From: Streptomyces albospinus
GTDB lineage: Bacteria; Actinomycetota; Actinomycetes; Streptomycetales; Streptomycetaceae
Length of the DNA stretch: 64,000 bases
Assembly: GCF_014648695.1 (NCBI RefSeq)
Contig: NZ_BMRP01000002.1
Location: 417,735 to 481,734 of the forward strand
Direction of reading: 5' to 3'
In this document: piece after piece, positions 17,116 to 26,629 of the stretch
How positions within the stretch are numbered: position 1 is the first letter of the stretch
Layout: each line of letters starts with the position of its first letter
Position numbers and translations under genes: made by a program
Notes under the pieces: generated by a model
Databases searched by the model: none
What the model was told of the DNA's origin: nothing
What the model saw: the letters and a program-made list of their open reading frames with translations, nothing else

Positions 17116-18278
17116 GCGGGCACCTGCAACCGCACCACGAAACCCTCCTCGTCGGGGCCGGACTCCAGCGTTCCACCGAGGAGTTCGGCCCGCTCCCGCA
17201 TCCCGAGCAGACCGTACCCGGAACCGCTCCTCGCGAGTTCACCGGGCTTGCCGCGTCCTCCCGAATTGCGCACCACCAGTCCTACGTGCCCCTCGGCGTA
17301 CTCCAGTTGCACGGTCACCCGGGCACCTGGTGCGTGCTTGCGCACATTCGTGAGCGCTTCCTGTGCGACCCTGCGGACGGCGAGACCCGCCTCCGCCGGC
17401 AGCGTGCGCCGCTCGCCCACGACGTCCAACTGAGCGCCCTCAGCGGCCGCCAGACGGCGCAGGAAGTCCTCGACCGGGACCATCTCGCCGCGCAGCGCGG
17501 AAAGGGCCTCACGGGTGCCGTCCAGCCCTTCTCGCGCCATCCCTCGGCATGCCACCACCCGCTCCAGGAGCTGCTCACGGTCCGATTCCAGATCGCTGCT
17601 GCGCTGGATCATCAGCCGCGCTGCCTCCAGGTGCACCAGTTGGGCGCTGAGACTGTGGGCGAGAACGTCGTGGATCTCGCGCGCGATCCGCCCCCGTTCG
17701 GCGAGCGCCGAGGTCTCGGCCTCGGCCTTACGGGCAGCGCGTTCCTGCGCCAGCAGGCGCTGGGCATTGCCGCGCGCCTCGGCATCCAGCCGCACGACGT
17801 ATCCGGCGAGGCCCAGCCCTCCTGTGGTCACAACGGTCGTCAGCCAGTTGTCCGTGTTGACCACCGCGAACGCACCGAGTGCGAGGGATGAGCACGGCAC
17901 GGCGATGCTCAGCGGCAGCCGCTCCATGGACGTGATGGCACAGGCGCACCACAGGACGATCGCCGGCATCCGGGCGTCGGCCAGGTAGAAGCCGAAGGCC
18001 GCGGCCTCCAGCACTGCGAACAGCCCGATGGAGGGCCACAGCCGACGCTCGCGCGTCATACGGAAGAAGCTCCAGAACACCACCAAGGTCATGGCAATTG
18101 CGGCGCACGCCGCAACCAGGCCCCAGCCGCTGAAGGTCCCCCCTACGAGGGTGGCCCACACCAGGCTCGCCACCACCAGGACGCGGATGGCGCGGCCGAT
18201 CCACAACCGGGCCTCGCTGAGGCCCTCGCGGGAGAGTGACTCCCGCAGGGGCCAGCTGGTCCAGTGGTTCGGCGGCAC
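17112..18278 (-). CDS. Sensor histidine kinase (HisKA_3/NarX type)
   Basis: 388 residues. Five or so membrane segments occupy the first 160 residues. A HisKA_3 dimerisation domain follows, with the phospho-acceptor His near residue 200 (RIAREIHDVLAHSLSAQ). The GHKL ATPase domain is C-terminal (RRVAQEALTNVRKHAPGA; SGYGLLGMRERAELLGG). No extracytoplasmic sensor domain is visible, so the signal may be sensed in the membrane. The GTG start at 18278 has AAAGGA six bases upstream. It belongs to the common actinobacterial cell-envelope-type two-component class. Confidence 0.9.
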   Translation of the reverse strand: MPPNHWTSWPLRESLSREGLSEARLWIGRAIRVLVVASLVWATLVGGTFSGWGLVAACAAIAMTLVVFWSFFRMTRERRLWPSIGLFAVLEAAAFGFYLADARMPAIVLWCACAITSMERLPLSIAVPCSSLALGAFAVVNTDNWLTTVVTTGGLGLAGYVVRLDAEARGNAQRLLAQERAARKAEAETSALAERGRIAREIHDVLAHSLSAQLVHLEAARLMIQRSSDLESDREQLLERVVACRGMAREGLDGTREALSALRGEMVPVEDFLRRLAAAEGAQLDVVGERRTLPAEAGLAVRRVAQEALTNVRKHAPGARVTVQLEYAEGHVGLVVRNSGGRGKPGELARSGSGYGLLGMRERAELLGGTLESGPDEEGFVVRLQVPA

Positions 18279-18308
18279 GACGGTCCTTTCGGTGGGCGTC
18301 GCAGAGTG

Positions 18309-18797
18309 TCAGCCCGCGACAGGGACACGGTACGTCTGCTGAACGGCCTGGGCGCGCCAGGTGGTGACACCGGCACGGGTCAGCAGCATGGCCGCCACGG
18401 ACAGCAGCGTGGCCTGGCTCCCCTGGTGGACGCCCAGGACCGCGGCGATGCCCATGAGGCCGAGGCGCAGGGCCGTCCCGCACAGCCACACACCGGCCGC
18501 CGCCCAGGTGCCCTTGGTCCAGACCGCCCCGTCCACGTCGGTCCAGATGCGCGTGGTCCAGGCCCATGCCGCACCGCTGGCCAGTCCGATCAGAAGGGTC
18601 ATCGCCAGCAGGACCGCGGACGCCGCATGGTGCGCGGGGTCCAGGAGGTCGGGTTGCCGCAGCGCCATGACGGCGAGGATGACGGGCAGCAGCCACCACT
18701 TCTTGCCTTCCGAGGTGATGCGCTGCGCCATGAACTGCCGGGCGAACACGATGACGACAACCGCGATCATCGCAACGATGTTGAGCCAGCCGCTCAT
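18309..18797 (-). CDS. Small integral membrane protein (DUF1453/CcdC-like)
   Basis: 162 residues from ATG 18797, with GGAGG nine bases upstream. Five hydrophobic segments (first MSGWLNIVAMIAVVVIVFAR; others around LLPVILAVMAL, AVLLAMTLLIGLASG, WAAAGVWLCGTAL and LGLMGIAAVLG) give a compact membrane protein. The basic loop after the first helix (RQFMAQRITSEGKKW) resembles DUF1453 proteins. It lies 30 bp upstream of the kinase and is probably co-transcribed, perhaps as an accessory to sensing. No function is established. Confidence 0.7.
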   Translation of the reverse strand: MSGWLNIVAMIAVVVIVFARQFMAQRITSEGKKWWLLPVILAVMALRQPDLLDPAHHAASAVLLAMTLLIGLASGAAWAWTTRIWTDVDGAVWTKGTWAAAGVWLCGTALRLGLMGIAAVLGVHQGSQATLLSVAAMLLTRAGVTTWRAQAVQQTYRVPVAG

Positions 18798-18956
18798 GTC
18801 CTGAAGCCTCCGTGGGACGGGGAATTTCGACGTTTCCGACGCTACGGAGAGGACCCCACCGCCCGGATCGGAGCCAGGGTGGGGCGCGGGTGGAAATGGC
18901 GACGGGCACCCGTCCACCCGTAGGTGGAGAGGCGCCCGTAGAGAGTCGCTGCCGGC

Positions 18957-21077
18957 TCAGGTGTCGATGCGCGAACGGTCCAGAGTGGACGCGGAGTTGG
19001 TGATGAACTCCTTACGGGGAGCGACTTCGTTGCCCATCAGGAGGTCGAATGCCTTCTCCGCCGCTTCGAGATCACTGATGTTGATCCGGCGCAGGGTGCG
19101 GTGCCGCGGATCCATGGTCGTCTCGGCGAGCTGATCGGCGTCCATCTCACCCAGGCCCTTGTAGCGCTGGATGCTGTCCTTGTAGCGGACCTTCTTGCGC
19201 TGGAGCTCCAGCAGGGTCTGGCGGAGTTCGTTGTCCGAGTAGGTGTAGATGTACTTGTCCTGGCCCTTCTTGGGGTTGATGAGCTCGACGCGGTGCAGCG
19301 GCGGGACGGCGGAGAAGACCCGGCCCTGTTCGACCATCGGCCGCATGTAGCGCTGGAAGAGCGTCAGCAGCAGGCAGCGGATGTGGGCGCCGTCGACATC
19401 GGCGTCGGCTAGGAAGATCACCTTGCCGTAGCGGGCGGTGTCGATGTCGAAGGTGCGACCGGATCCGGCCCCTATGACCTGGATGATGGAGCCGCACTCG
19501 GCGTTCTTGAGCATGTCCGAAACCGACGACTTCTGGACATTGAGAATCTTGCCGCGAATCGGCAGCAGCGCCTGGAACTCCGAATTCCGCGCCAGCTTCG
19601 CCGTGCCCAGCGCCGAGTCGCCCTCGACGATGAACAGTTCGCTGCGGTCGACGTCGTCGCTGCGGCAGTCCGCGAGCTTGGCCGGCAGGGAGGAGGACTC
19701 CAGCGCCGTCTTCCGCCGCTGGGCCTCCTTGTGCTGACGGGCGGCGATGCGCGTACGGGCCGCGGCGACGACCTTGTCCAGTACGGAGCGTGCCTGCTGC
19801 TTGGCGTCGCGCTTCGTGGAGGTCAGGAACGCCTTGAGCTCCCTGCTGACCACCTGGGCGACGATCCGGGACGCGGCGGAGGTACCCAGCACCTCCTTGG
19901 TCTGCCCCTCGAACTGCGGCTCCGCGAGCCGTACGGTGACGACCGCGGTGAGACCCTCCATCGCGTCGTCCTTGACGACGTCGTCCTCGGCGACGCGCAG
20001 CAGCTTGCTGGACCGCAGCACCTCATTGACGGTCCTGGTCACCGCGCGCTCGAAGCCCGAGACATGGGTGCCGCCCTTGGGGGTGGCGATGATGTTGACG
20101 AACGACTTGATCGTCGAGTCGTAGCCGGTCCCCCACCGGAGAGCGATGTCGACGCCCAGTTCACGGGTGACTTCGGTCGGTGTCATGTGACCGCGCTCGT
20201 CGAGGACCGGCACCGTCTCCTTGAAGGTGCCCTGGCCGGTCAGCCGCAGGACGTCGCAGACGGCCTTGTCCTGCGCCAGGTACTCGCAGAACTCGCTGAT
20301 GCCGCCGTCGTAGCGGAACGTCTCCTCCGACTTCCCGGCGCCGTCGATACCTCGCTCGTCGCGGACGACGATGGTCAGGCCCGGTACGAGGAAGGCGGTC
20401 TGCCGGGCACGGGCGTACAGCGTCTCCAGAGAGAGCTTGGCGTCCTTGAGGAAGATCTGCCGGTCGGCCCAGTAGCGCACCCGGGTGCCGGTCTTCGTCT
20501 TGGGGACCCGCCTGCCCTTGATGAGGCCGTTGCCGGGGTCGAACGGGGCGTCCGGCCCCGATTCGGTGAAGATGCCGGGCACCCCGCGCCGGAAGCTGAT
20601 GGAGTGCGTCTTGCTGTTGCGGTCCACCTCGACGTCCAGCCGCGCGGAGAGCGCGTTGACGACCGAGGCGCCGACGCCGTGCAGGCCGCCGGAGGCAGCG
20701 TACGAGCCGCCGCCGAACTTTCCGCCGGCGTGCAGCTTGGTCATCACGACCTCGACGCCGCTGAGCCCCGTTTTGGGCTCGACGTCCACGGGAATCCCGC
20801 GGCCGTTGTCCTGGACCTCCACCGACCCGTCGTCGTGGAGGACCACCTCGATGTGGTCGCAGTAGCCGCCCAGCGCCTCGTCGACGGAATTGTCGATGAT
20901 TTCCCAGAGGCAGTGCATCAGGCCACGGCTGTCCGTGGAGCCGATGTACATGCCGGGACGCTTGCGGACGGCTTCCAGACCCTCGAGGACGAGCAGATGC
21001 CGCGCGGTGTAGTTGGAACCGTCCCGGTCTGCCCCGGTCAGCACTGCGGTGGACGGCACGGACATCTCGGCGGTCAC
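18957..21077 (-). CDS. parE: DNA topoisomerase IV subunit B
   Basis: 706 residues. A GHKL ATPase domain (EIIDNSVDEALGG, DNGRGIPVD, GLHGVGASVVNAL) is followed by a transducer domain. The TOPRIM domain has FIVEGDSALG and the metal-binding DADVDGAHI, and there is a short C-terminal tail. The length and the lack of the gyrase-B insertion fit the actinobacterial ParE. A GTG start at 21077 is preceded by GAGGAG. It forms the A2B2 decatenase with ParC, encoded about 6.5 kb away on the opposite strand. Confidence 0.95.
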   Translation of the reverse strand: MTAEMSVPSTAVLTGADRDGSNYTARHLLVLEGLEAVRKRPGMYIGSTDSRGLMHCLWEIIDNSVDEALGGYCDHIEVVLHDDGSVEVQDNGRGIPVDVEPKTGLSGVEVVMTKLHAGGKFGGGSYAASGGLHGVGASVVNALSARLDVEVDRNSKTHSISFRRGVPGIFTESGPDAPFDPGNGLIKGRRVPKTKTGTRVRYWADRQIFLKDAKLSLETLYARARQTAFLVPGLTIVVRDERGIDGAGKSEETFRYDGGISEFCEYLAQDKAVCDVLRLTGQGTFKETVPVLDERGHMTPTEVTRELGVDIALRWGTGYDSTIKSFVNIIATPKGGTHVSGFERAVTRTVNEVLRSSKLLRVAEDDVVKDDAMEGLTAVVTVRLAEPQFEGQTKEVLGTSAASRIVAQVVSRELKAFLTSTKRDAKQQARSVLDKVVAAARTRIAARQHKEAQRRKTALESSSLPAKLADCRSDDVDRSELFIVEGDSALGTAKLARNSEFQALLPIRGKILNVQKSSVSDMLKNAECGSIIQVIGAGSGRTFDIDTARYGKVIFLADADVDGAHIRCLLLTLFQRYMRPMVEQGRVFSAVPPLHRVELINPKKGQDKYIYTYSDNELRQTLLELQRKKVRYKDSIQRYKGLGEMDADQLAETTMDPRHRTLRRINISDLEAAEKAFDLLMGNEVAPRKEFITNSASTLDRSRIDT

Positions 21078-21522
21078 GCGGTTCGCTCCTCGCTGAATTT
21101 CTGGCAGTCCGCATTCCGCGGACTCGGTTGTGGCGGTGTCGCCGGTGAGAGGGTACCGAGGCCCAGTAGAGCCGATGTGACGCCACCCGTGAGCATGACC
21201 ATGGTAGTAGAATTTCGCTCACGCGTTCGATCGCTCGATGGGGTGACGTCCGAGTGACGTGCACATCACGTTCCCTTCGAGGCATGAACCATTTAGGCTC
21301 CGGGCACGTCCTCATCAACAACCGGCAAGCCAGCCGGGAGGGCACACCTCCAGTAACCAACGTGAATCAGACCACCACGCAATACGGCTCATTCGCCGCC
21401 ACCCGGCAGCACCCGGCCCCTCGGAAGAATTTTTTCGAGGAAAAGGCACGAGCGGGAACGTTTTCGGCCTGGTTGGATGTTGACCCTGGTACGACAGCTC
21501 GTCGAGCTAGAGAAGAGGCGAC
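21078..21522. other. Intergenic control region of parE and the DUF7455 gene
   Basis: 445 bp between divergent genes. It includes a 16-bp imperfect palindrome GTGACGTGCACATCAC (21254-21269) and a repeated GTGACGT (21243 and 21254). No promoter could be fixed with confidence. Confidence 0.4.
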
Positions 21523-21753
21523 GTGACTACTGTTCTGACACCCGCGAGCCCGCTGACGGCCGCTGACCGCTGCGACCGCTGCGGCGCCCAGGCATACCTG
21601 CGCGTCGTCCTGATGTCCGGCGGAGAACTGCTCTTCTGCGCCCACCACGGTCGCAAGTTCGAGCCAGAACTCAAGAAGATCGCCGCGGAAATACAGGACG
21701 AGACGGAGCGGCTGACCGCTTCTCCGACGTCTGCGTCCGATGAGGAACGCTGA
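21523..21753 (+). CDS. DUF7455 small zinc-ribbon-like protein
   Basis: 76 residues from GTG 21523, with AGAAGAGG upstream. A CxxC knuckle (CDRCGAQA) and a second pair (FCAHHGRKF) frame a beta hairpin, a likely single zinc site; the rest is a charged helix. It is conserved and essentially always near hrdB/parE in streptomycetes, with no assigned role. It is monocistronic and convergent with the S1 protease gene. Confidence 0.85.
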   Translation: MTTVLTPASPLTAADRCDRCGAQAYLRVVLMSGGELLFCAHHGRKFEPELKKIAAEIQDETERLTASPTSASDEER

Positions 21754-21876
21754 CACATCGCATCCACGACGAGCGAGTAGCGGCCCAGGGCCGTGCGGCG
21801 GGCGGTTTTCCCGGCACCACAGGGGAGGCCGCCCGCACTCGTGCGCCGCGGCAACTCTGACAGCCCTTGGCAGCGC

Positions 21877-22686
21877 TCAGCCCGCCCCGTGCTCGTGCAC
21901 CGCCGGGAGCAGCGCGGAGGCGCGCGTGTAGACACCGGGGCTGGCCGCCTGCCCGCAGCCCGTCCCCCACGACACCAGCCCCACCAAGCGCCCGTGCACC
22001 ACCAGCGGCCCCCCGCTGTCTCCCTGGCAGGCATCCCGCCCGCCCTTCGGCTCCCCCGCACAAAGCATCGATGCGGCCTTGTACGTCCCGTCCGCGCTGC
22101 CCGGATAGGCCCGCGCGCAGACCGAGTCGCGCAGCACGTTCACCCTGGCCGACCGCAGCTGCGACGCATAGCTGCCCTCTCCGGTCGTATCGCCCCATCC
22201 GTAGACCGTGGCCGCGCTGCCCGGCCGGTAGGCGCTGTCGTCCTCGTCGGCTATTCGAATCGGGCGGTTCGGGACTCGCTCCTGGAGCGTGAGGACAGCC
22301 ATGTCGCCCTCGTTGGTCCAGCTGTTGTAGCGCGGATTGACCCACACATTGGCGACCTTGATCTCCCGGCCGCCCCCGCCGGTGAGGTTGTCGCGTCCGA
22401 CGACGACCCGTAGATCGCGTACCTCTTTCCAGGGGAGTCCCAGCACTTCCTGGCCCAGACAGTGCGCGGCCGTCACCACCGTCGCGCGCCCGACCAGCAC
22501 GCCGCCGCAGAACTGCCCGGAGCGCTGGGTTCCGAACCGCTGGTGTGATGCCAGGGCCACCGCCCAGGGGGTGCTGGAGGGCCGTACGGGCTTGCCGCCG
22601 ATCACGACCCCGTCCGCAGCGGACGAGGTCGGTACGGCGAGTATCAGCGCGAGGGCTCCGAAGGCGGCGGGCACGGAGGGTCGCAT
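21877..22686 (-). CDS. Secreted trypsin-like serine protease (S1 family)
   Basis: 269 residues. A Sec signal peptide (about 1-24, ending SSAADG) and a very short pro-segment precede the activation site VIGGKPV. The catalytic triad is complete: His in TAAHC, Asp in EGDMAVL and Ser in GDSGGP. Paired cysteines are consistent with chymotrypsin-fold disulfides. An Asp six residues before the Ser (GGRDACQGDSGGP) predicts trypsin-like cleavage after Lys/Arg. It lies between DUF7455 and hrdB on the hrdB strand; a hairpin ends hrdB before it. Confidence 0.93.
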   Translation of the reverse strand: MRPSVPAAFGALALILAVPTSSAADGVVIGGKPVRPSSTPWAVALASHQRFGTQRSGQFCGGVLVGRATVVTAAHCLGQEVLGLPWKEVRDLRVVVGRDNLTGGGGREIKVANVWVNPRYNSWTNEGDMAVLTLQERVPNRPIRIADEDDSAYRPGSAATVYGWGDTTGEGSYASQLRSARVNVLRDSVCARAYPGSADGTYKAASMLCAGEPKGGRDACQGDSGGPLVVHGRLVGLVSWGTGCGQAASPGVYTRASALLPAVHEHGAG

Positions 22687-22760
22687 ACGGACTCCTGACT
22701 CTGGGGCAGTGGTCGCCCACCCAGAGTGACCCAAACGGCCGCGCCCCGCACCCGGACGGC

Positions 22761-22804
22761 CGCGAGCCCGGCCCGTCCACCGAGGTGGGAGGGCCGGGCT
22801 CGCG
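22761..22804 (-). terminator. hrdB terminator
   Basis: A perfect 14-bp stem, CGCGAGCCCGGCCC with its complement, and a 16-base loop lie 22 bp after the hrdB stop. Confidence 0.8.
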
Positions 22805-22825
22805 GCGCGATCGGAGCAGGTTCGG

Positions 22826-24376
22826 TTAGTCGAGGTAGTCGCGCAGCACCTGGGAACGCGACGGGTGACGCAGCTTCGACATCGTCTTGGACTCGATCTG
22901 ACGGATCCGCTCACGCGTGACGCCGTAGACCTTGCCGATCTCGTCCAGCGTCTTGGGCTGGCCGTCGGTGAGGCCGAAGCGCATGGACACCACGCCGGCC
23001 TCGCGCTCGGAGAGAGTGTCCAGCACGGAGTGCAGCTGCTCCTGCAGGAGCGTGAAGCTGACCGCGTCGGCCGGGACGACGGCCTCGGAGTCCTCGATGA
23101 GGTCACCGAACTCGCTGTCGCCGTCCTCGCCCAGCGGGGTGTGCAGCGAGATCGGCTCACGGCCGTACTTCTGGACCTCGATGACCTTCTCGGGGGTCAT
23201 GTCGAGTTCCTTGGCCAGCTCCTCCGGGGTGGGCTCGCGGCCCAGGTCCTGGAGCATCTGGCGCTGGACGCGCGCGAGCTTGTTGATGACCTCGACCATG
23301 TGGACGGGGATACGGATCGTACGGGCCTGGTCGGCCATGGCACGGGTGATGGCCTGGCGGATCCACCACGTCGCGTACGTCGAGAACTTGTATCCCTTGG
23401 TGTAGTCGAACTTCTCGACCGCACGGATCAGACCGAGGTTGCCCTCCTGGATCAGGTCCAGGAAGAGCATGCCGCGGCCGGTGTACCGCTTGGCCAGGGA
23501 GACGACCAGTCGGAGGTTGGCCTCCAGGAGGTGGTTCTTCGCCCGGCGGCCGTCCTCGGCGATGATCTCCAGCTCGCGCTTGAGCTTCGGCGCGAGCTTG
23601 TCGCTGTTCGCGAGCTTGTCCTCGGCGAACAGGCCGGCCTCGATGCGCTTGGCGAGCTCGACCTCCTGCTCGGCGTTGAGGAGCGGAACCTTACCGATCT
23701 GCTTGAGGTAGTCCTTGACCGGGTCGGCGGTGGCGCCGGCCGCGGCGACCTGCTGCGCCGGGGCGTCGTCCTCGTCGTCGTCGGACAGTACGAAGCCGGC
23801 GCTCTCGGCGCCTTCGGCGGCCTCGGGAGCGTCGCCCTTGCCGGGCGCTGCGTTCTCCTCGGTCATGTCGTCGTCGAGCAGCTCGTCGACGTCCTTTTTG
23901 GACGCGGTCTTCTTTGCCGTGGCCTTCTTGGCCGTGGCCTTCTTCGCGACCGTCTTCTTGGCGGCCGTCTTCTTCGCCGCCGCCTTCTTCGCAGGCGCGG
24001 ACTCGGACTCACCCACCGGCGGGTCCGCCACGGGGGCGGGGGCGGCGGCGGTGGCCTTCTTCACCGTGGCGGTCTTCGCGGCCACGGTCTTGGTGGCGGT
24101 GCGCTTTGCGGGACTCTTCGCTGCGACGCTCTTGCGGGTGCGCTTGGGCGCCTCTGCGGCACTGACCATCAGCGTCACACCCTCCTCGTCGAGGATCTGG
24201 TTGAGGCTGCGCAGAACGTTCTTCCACTGGGTTGGCGGAATCTGGTCAGCCTCGAAGGCCCGACGCACGTCATCGCCGGCGATCTGCCCATCTGCCTTTC
24301 CCCGCTCGATGAGCGCCATCACAGACTCGGACTCGGCGATCTCCGGCGGGAGCGTACGGGATGTGCTGGCCGACAC
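22826..24376 (-). CDS. hrdB: Principal RNA polymerase sigma factor HrdB
   Basis: 516 residues from GTG 24376 ([17 protein letters not shown]), with GAGAGG just upstream. Region 1.1 is followed by a long Lys/Ala-rich linker (about residues 90-170, repeats of AKKTxAKK) and an acidic segment. Regions 1.2-4.2 follow: [17 protein letters not shown], the -10 recognition helix [18 protein letters not shown], and the -35 [22 protein letters not shown]. This is the essential housekeeping sigma factor; the basic linker is a streptomycete feature. Upstream in-frame codons to 24475 are not homologous to other HrdB proteins and were excluded. Confidence 0.98.
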   Translation of the reverse strand: MSASTSRTLPPEIAESESVMALIERGKADGQIAGDDVRRAFEADQIPPTQWKNVLRSLNQILDEEGVTLMVSAAEAPKRTRKSVAAKSPAKRTATKTVAAKTATVKKATAAAPAPVADPPVGESESAPAKKAAAKKTAAKKTVAKKATAKKATAKKTASKKDVDELLDDDMTEENAAPGKGDAPEAAEGAESAGFVLSDDDEDDAPAQQVAAAGATADPVKDYLKQIGKVPLLNAEQEVELAKRIEAGLFAEDKLANSDKLAPKLKRELEIIAEDGRRAKNHLLEANLRLVVSLAKRYTGRGMLFLDLIQEGNLGLIRAVEKFDYTKGYKFSTYATWWIRQAITRAMADQARTIRIPVHMVEVINKLARVQRQMLQDLGREPTPEELAKELDMTPEKVIEVQKYGREPISLHTPLGEDGDSEFGDLIEDSEAVVPADAVSFTLLQEQLHSVLDTLSEREAGVVSMRFGLTDGQPKTLDEIGKVYGVTRERIRQIESKTMSKLRHPSRSQVLRDYLD

Positions 24377-24777
24377 GAACAACCTCTCGGAACGATGGAA
24401 ACGGCTTCCGACCCCGTCCACTACGGATCGGAGCCGACGACCGCCGGTAGGGATGGACCGACGGCGCAGGGGCAACCGGGGAGTTGAACAGCGTCACGAA
24501 CGCCGCTCGTATTCCCTCCTCGGCTATCACCTCTTAAGTCATCGCGCTTCCCCGGAGAGCGTTACGCCCAATCTGCGTGGCCCGAGTCACACCCCATAAC
24601 GACCCATTCCCAGTCATATGACATGCAACCCTCTCAAGGTCTACCGCCGGATCCGGACGACGCCCCGGATCCGGCGATCCTGCGCTCCTTCGGTACGTAC
24701 GCCACACCCTCCATCAGGGCGCGCGGGACACGAGGTCGCGCGGGGCTTACGGTCCGCACGTGGTCGGGTGCGGGCCT
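24377..24777. other. hrdB upstream region
   Basis: 400 bp up to the whiH stop codon, with comparatively AT-rich tracts (24520-24640). It must hold the hrdB promoters. Two GGGAAT hexamers occur on the minus strand (24606-24611 and 24511-24516), but neither has GTT at the spacing expected for SigR. Confidence 0.5.
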
Positions 24778-25707
24778 TCAGTGCTCGCGGGGCGCGGGGA
24801 CGACGTGGTCCACGGGCGTCCCGGTGCCCTGACCGCCGGTCTCGCCGTGGGCGGCGAGGAGCTGGCGCATCGCGGATTCGGCGGCCGTGGCGTCGCCGGA
24901 ACCGATCGCGTCGACGACCCGCATGTGCTGGCCCACGGATGTCTCGACCGGCCGCTCACAGCCGCCGCCGGATCCGCCGGAGACGTGCAGGGCGGAGGTG
25001 ACGATGCCCGAGAGGTGCTCGAGCATCCGGTTGCCGGCGAGCTGGAGGAGCAGCGTGTGGAACTCGACGTCGGCACGGGTGAAGGTCATGGTGTCGCCCT
25101 GGGCGGCGGAGTGGCCCATGATCTCGACCATGTCGGCGAGCCGCTGCTGGATGTCCTCGCGGCCGTGGCCGGCGGCGAGCCGGGCGGCGAGCGGCTCGAT
25201 CGTCCAGCGCAGCTCGCACAGCTCGCGCCGCTGATCGTCGCGCTGCGGCCCGTAGGCCCGCCACTCGATGATGTCGGGGTCGAGGAGGTTCCAGTCGCTG
25301 ACCGGGCGCACCCGGGTGCCTACGTTGGGGCGCGCGCTGACCAGCCCCTTGGCTTCGAGGACGCGCAGCGACTCACGGACGACGGTGCGGGAGACCTCGA
25401 AGCGCTGGCCGATCTCCTCGGGGACGAGCGGGCGGTCGGCGCCGAGATCGCCGGAGACGATCATCTGGCCGAGCTGTTGCACGAGTTGGCCGTGGAGGCC
25501 GCGGCCACGGCTGCCCGCCGCGCGACGGCCGACCCGGCCGATGTCTGCTTCGGAGCCTTCCCAGACCGGTGAAACGCGCTCTGCGCGGTCCTGGCCGGTC
25601 GCGTTGGCGGCGTTGGCGTAGGAGTAGCGGTCAAGCTCGCCGGGGCCTGCGAGGCCGGTGTCGCCGGGGCGAGCCGCGGTCATCATGGTGTGCGCAAGGG
25701 TACTCAC
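24778..25707 (-). CDS. whiH: GntR-family sporulation regulator WhiH
   Basis: 309 residues from GTG 25707 (VSTLAHTMMTAARPGDTG). A variable N-terminal stretch precedes a GntR winged helix (about 75-145: LVPEEIGQRFEVSRTVV-RESLRVLEAKG) and an FCD effector domain with metal-site residues (D in VEFHTLLLQL and later H residues). Position next to hrdB and the conserved N-terminus identify it as WhiH, the aerial-hypha septation regulator transcribed by sigma-WhiG. WhiH is described as repressing its own promoter. The predicted start point lies at the GTG, so the mRNA is probably leaderless. Confidence 0.85.
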   Translation of the reverse strand: MSTLAHTMMTAARPGDTGLAGPGELDRYSYANAANATGQDRAERVSPVWEGSEADIGRVGRRAAGSRGRGLHGQLVQQLGQMIVSGDLGADRPLVPEEIGQRFEVSRTVVRESLRVLEAKGLVSARPNVGTRVRPVSDWNLLDPDIIEWRAYGPQRDDQRRELCELRWTIEPLAARLAAGHGREDIQQRLADMVEIMGHSAAQGDTMTFTRADVEFHTLLLQLAGNRMLEHLSGIVTSALHVSGGSGGGCERPVETSVGQHMRVVDAIGSGDATAAESAMRQLLAAHGETGGQGTGTPVDHVVPAPREH

Positions 25708-25714
25708 GCATCCT

Positions 25715-25742
25715 TTGTCGGCGACACCCTGAACGGCCTTGA
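25715..25742 (-). promoter_or_regulatory. Sigma-WhiG-type promoter of whiH
   Basis: The minus strand reads TCAA-N16-GCCGACAA, one mismatch in each box from the motility/WhiG consensus TAAA-N15/16-GCCGATAA. The -10 ends 7 bp before the whiH GTG. Confidence 0.75.
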
Positions 25743-26040
25743 GGTCTTTGGTGAAAAGCACACGAAAGGGTGATCGCCCGTTATCTCGCAATTGACGCTT
25801 TATCGGAAAGAAATGCGCTTTCGGCGGTGAGTTGTGGACAGCGGGTGCAACAACGGGGCCCGGAAACGGGCGTCTTGGCCGGTAGGCGCCCCCGGGCCCG
25901 TTAGCACGGTGAACACATAAGCGCAGACCAGGGCGGACGACGGCAACGCCGTTGCACCGTCAGAGGGTTGGGCACAAGTCGCGTCGCCATCGATACGCCT
26001 CGGTCGATTCCGTAAGGCCGGCGGACTGCCGCCGACGGCC
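25743..26040. other. Intergenic stretch upstream of whiH
   Basis: About 300 bp, AT-rich near 25780-25830 and otherwise featureless. No gene is seen. Confidence 0.4.
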
Positions 26041-26475
26041 TCACGGACCGGGCACTCCGGCTGAGGGCTCGGGCCGCCGAGTCGAGCCGGACGCGTGCGC
26101 CGGCGGCTCACGCCGGATGGGGGTGGCGAGTTCGGCCGTCCACCGCACTGCTGCCCGCGGCCATACGCCGGCGGCCGGTCCCCCGTATGCGCCGCCGGGC
26201 TCCGGCACGAAGCGACCAGCGGGAGTCACGAGGTAACCAGCGAGGTTTACAGGCCACTCGGGGATGCCGGCGGATACGTCCCGGGCGAACTGCATGCGGG
26301 CGGTGGCCTCGTGGGCGATGAGTGATGCGTCGCGGTGAGCACCGAAGGTCGGGAAGCGGCGCACTCTCGCCGGGGAGGCTCCCAGGTTCGCCTGGAAGCA
26401 GGGGAGTTGGCGGAGCGCAAGCTGTGACCATTGGGGGTGTCGAGGCGGTGGAGTCACCTCGGTCGGTGACTTCAC
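26041..26475 (-). CDS. Hypothetical protein
   Basis: 144 residues from a GTG with no clear ribosome-binding site. From residue 35 onward third positions are mostly G/C, and the sequence (RRFPTFGAHRDASLIAHEAT; WPVNLAGYLVTPAGRFVPEP) reads like folded protein; the N- and C-terminal parts are Pro-rich and less biased. No domain is recognised. It could be a small lineage-specific protein or chance coding in GC-rich DNA. Confidence 0.35.
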   Translation of the reverse strand: MKSPTEVTPPPRHPQWSQLALRQLPCFQANLGASPARVRRFPTFGAHRDASLIAHEATARMQFARDVSAGIPEWPVNLAGYLVTPAGRFVPEPGGAYGGPAAGVWPRAAVRWTAELATPIRREPPAHASGSTRRPEPSAGVPGP

Positions 26476-26629
26476 GGGCGGCTTGTTGACCCGGTGGGTG
26501 ACGCTGCGGACGGCGTGAACCGGCGACTGCGCGACCGGGTGGGTGCATGTCCGTCGCGCGCCTCATGGGGCGTGAGGCGGTGCGCAAGCGGATGTGGTGG
26601 CGAGCGGACCCGGCGGTACGCGGCGGTGG

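Noticed and set aside
24511..24611. GGGAAT hexamers upstream of hrdB as SigR promoters
   Set aside because: GTT is not found 16-20 bp downstream of either one (21 bp in one case), so the SigR consensus is not met.
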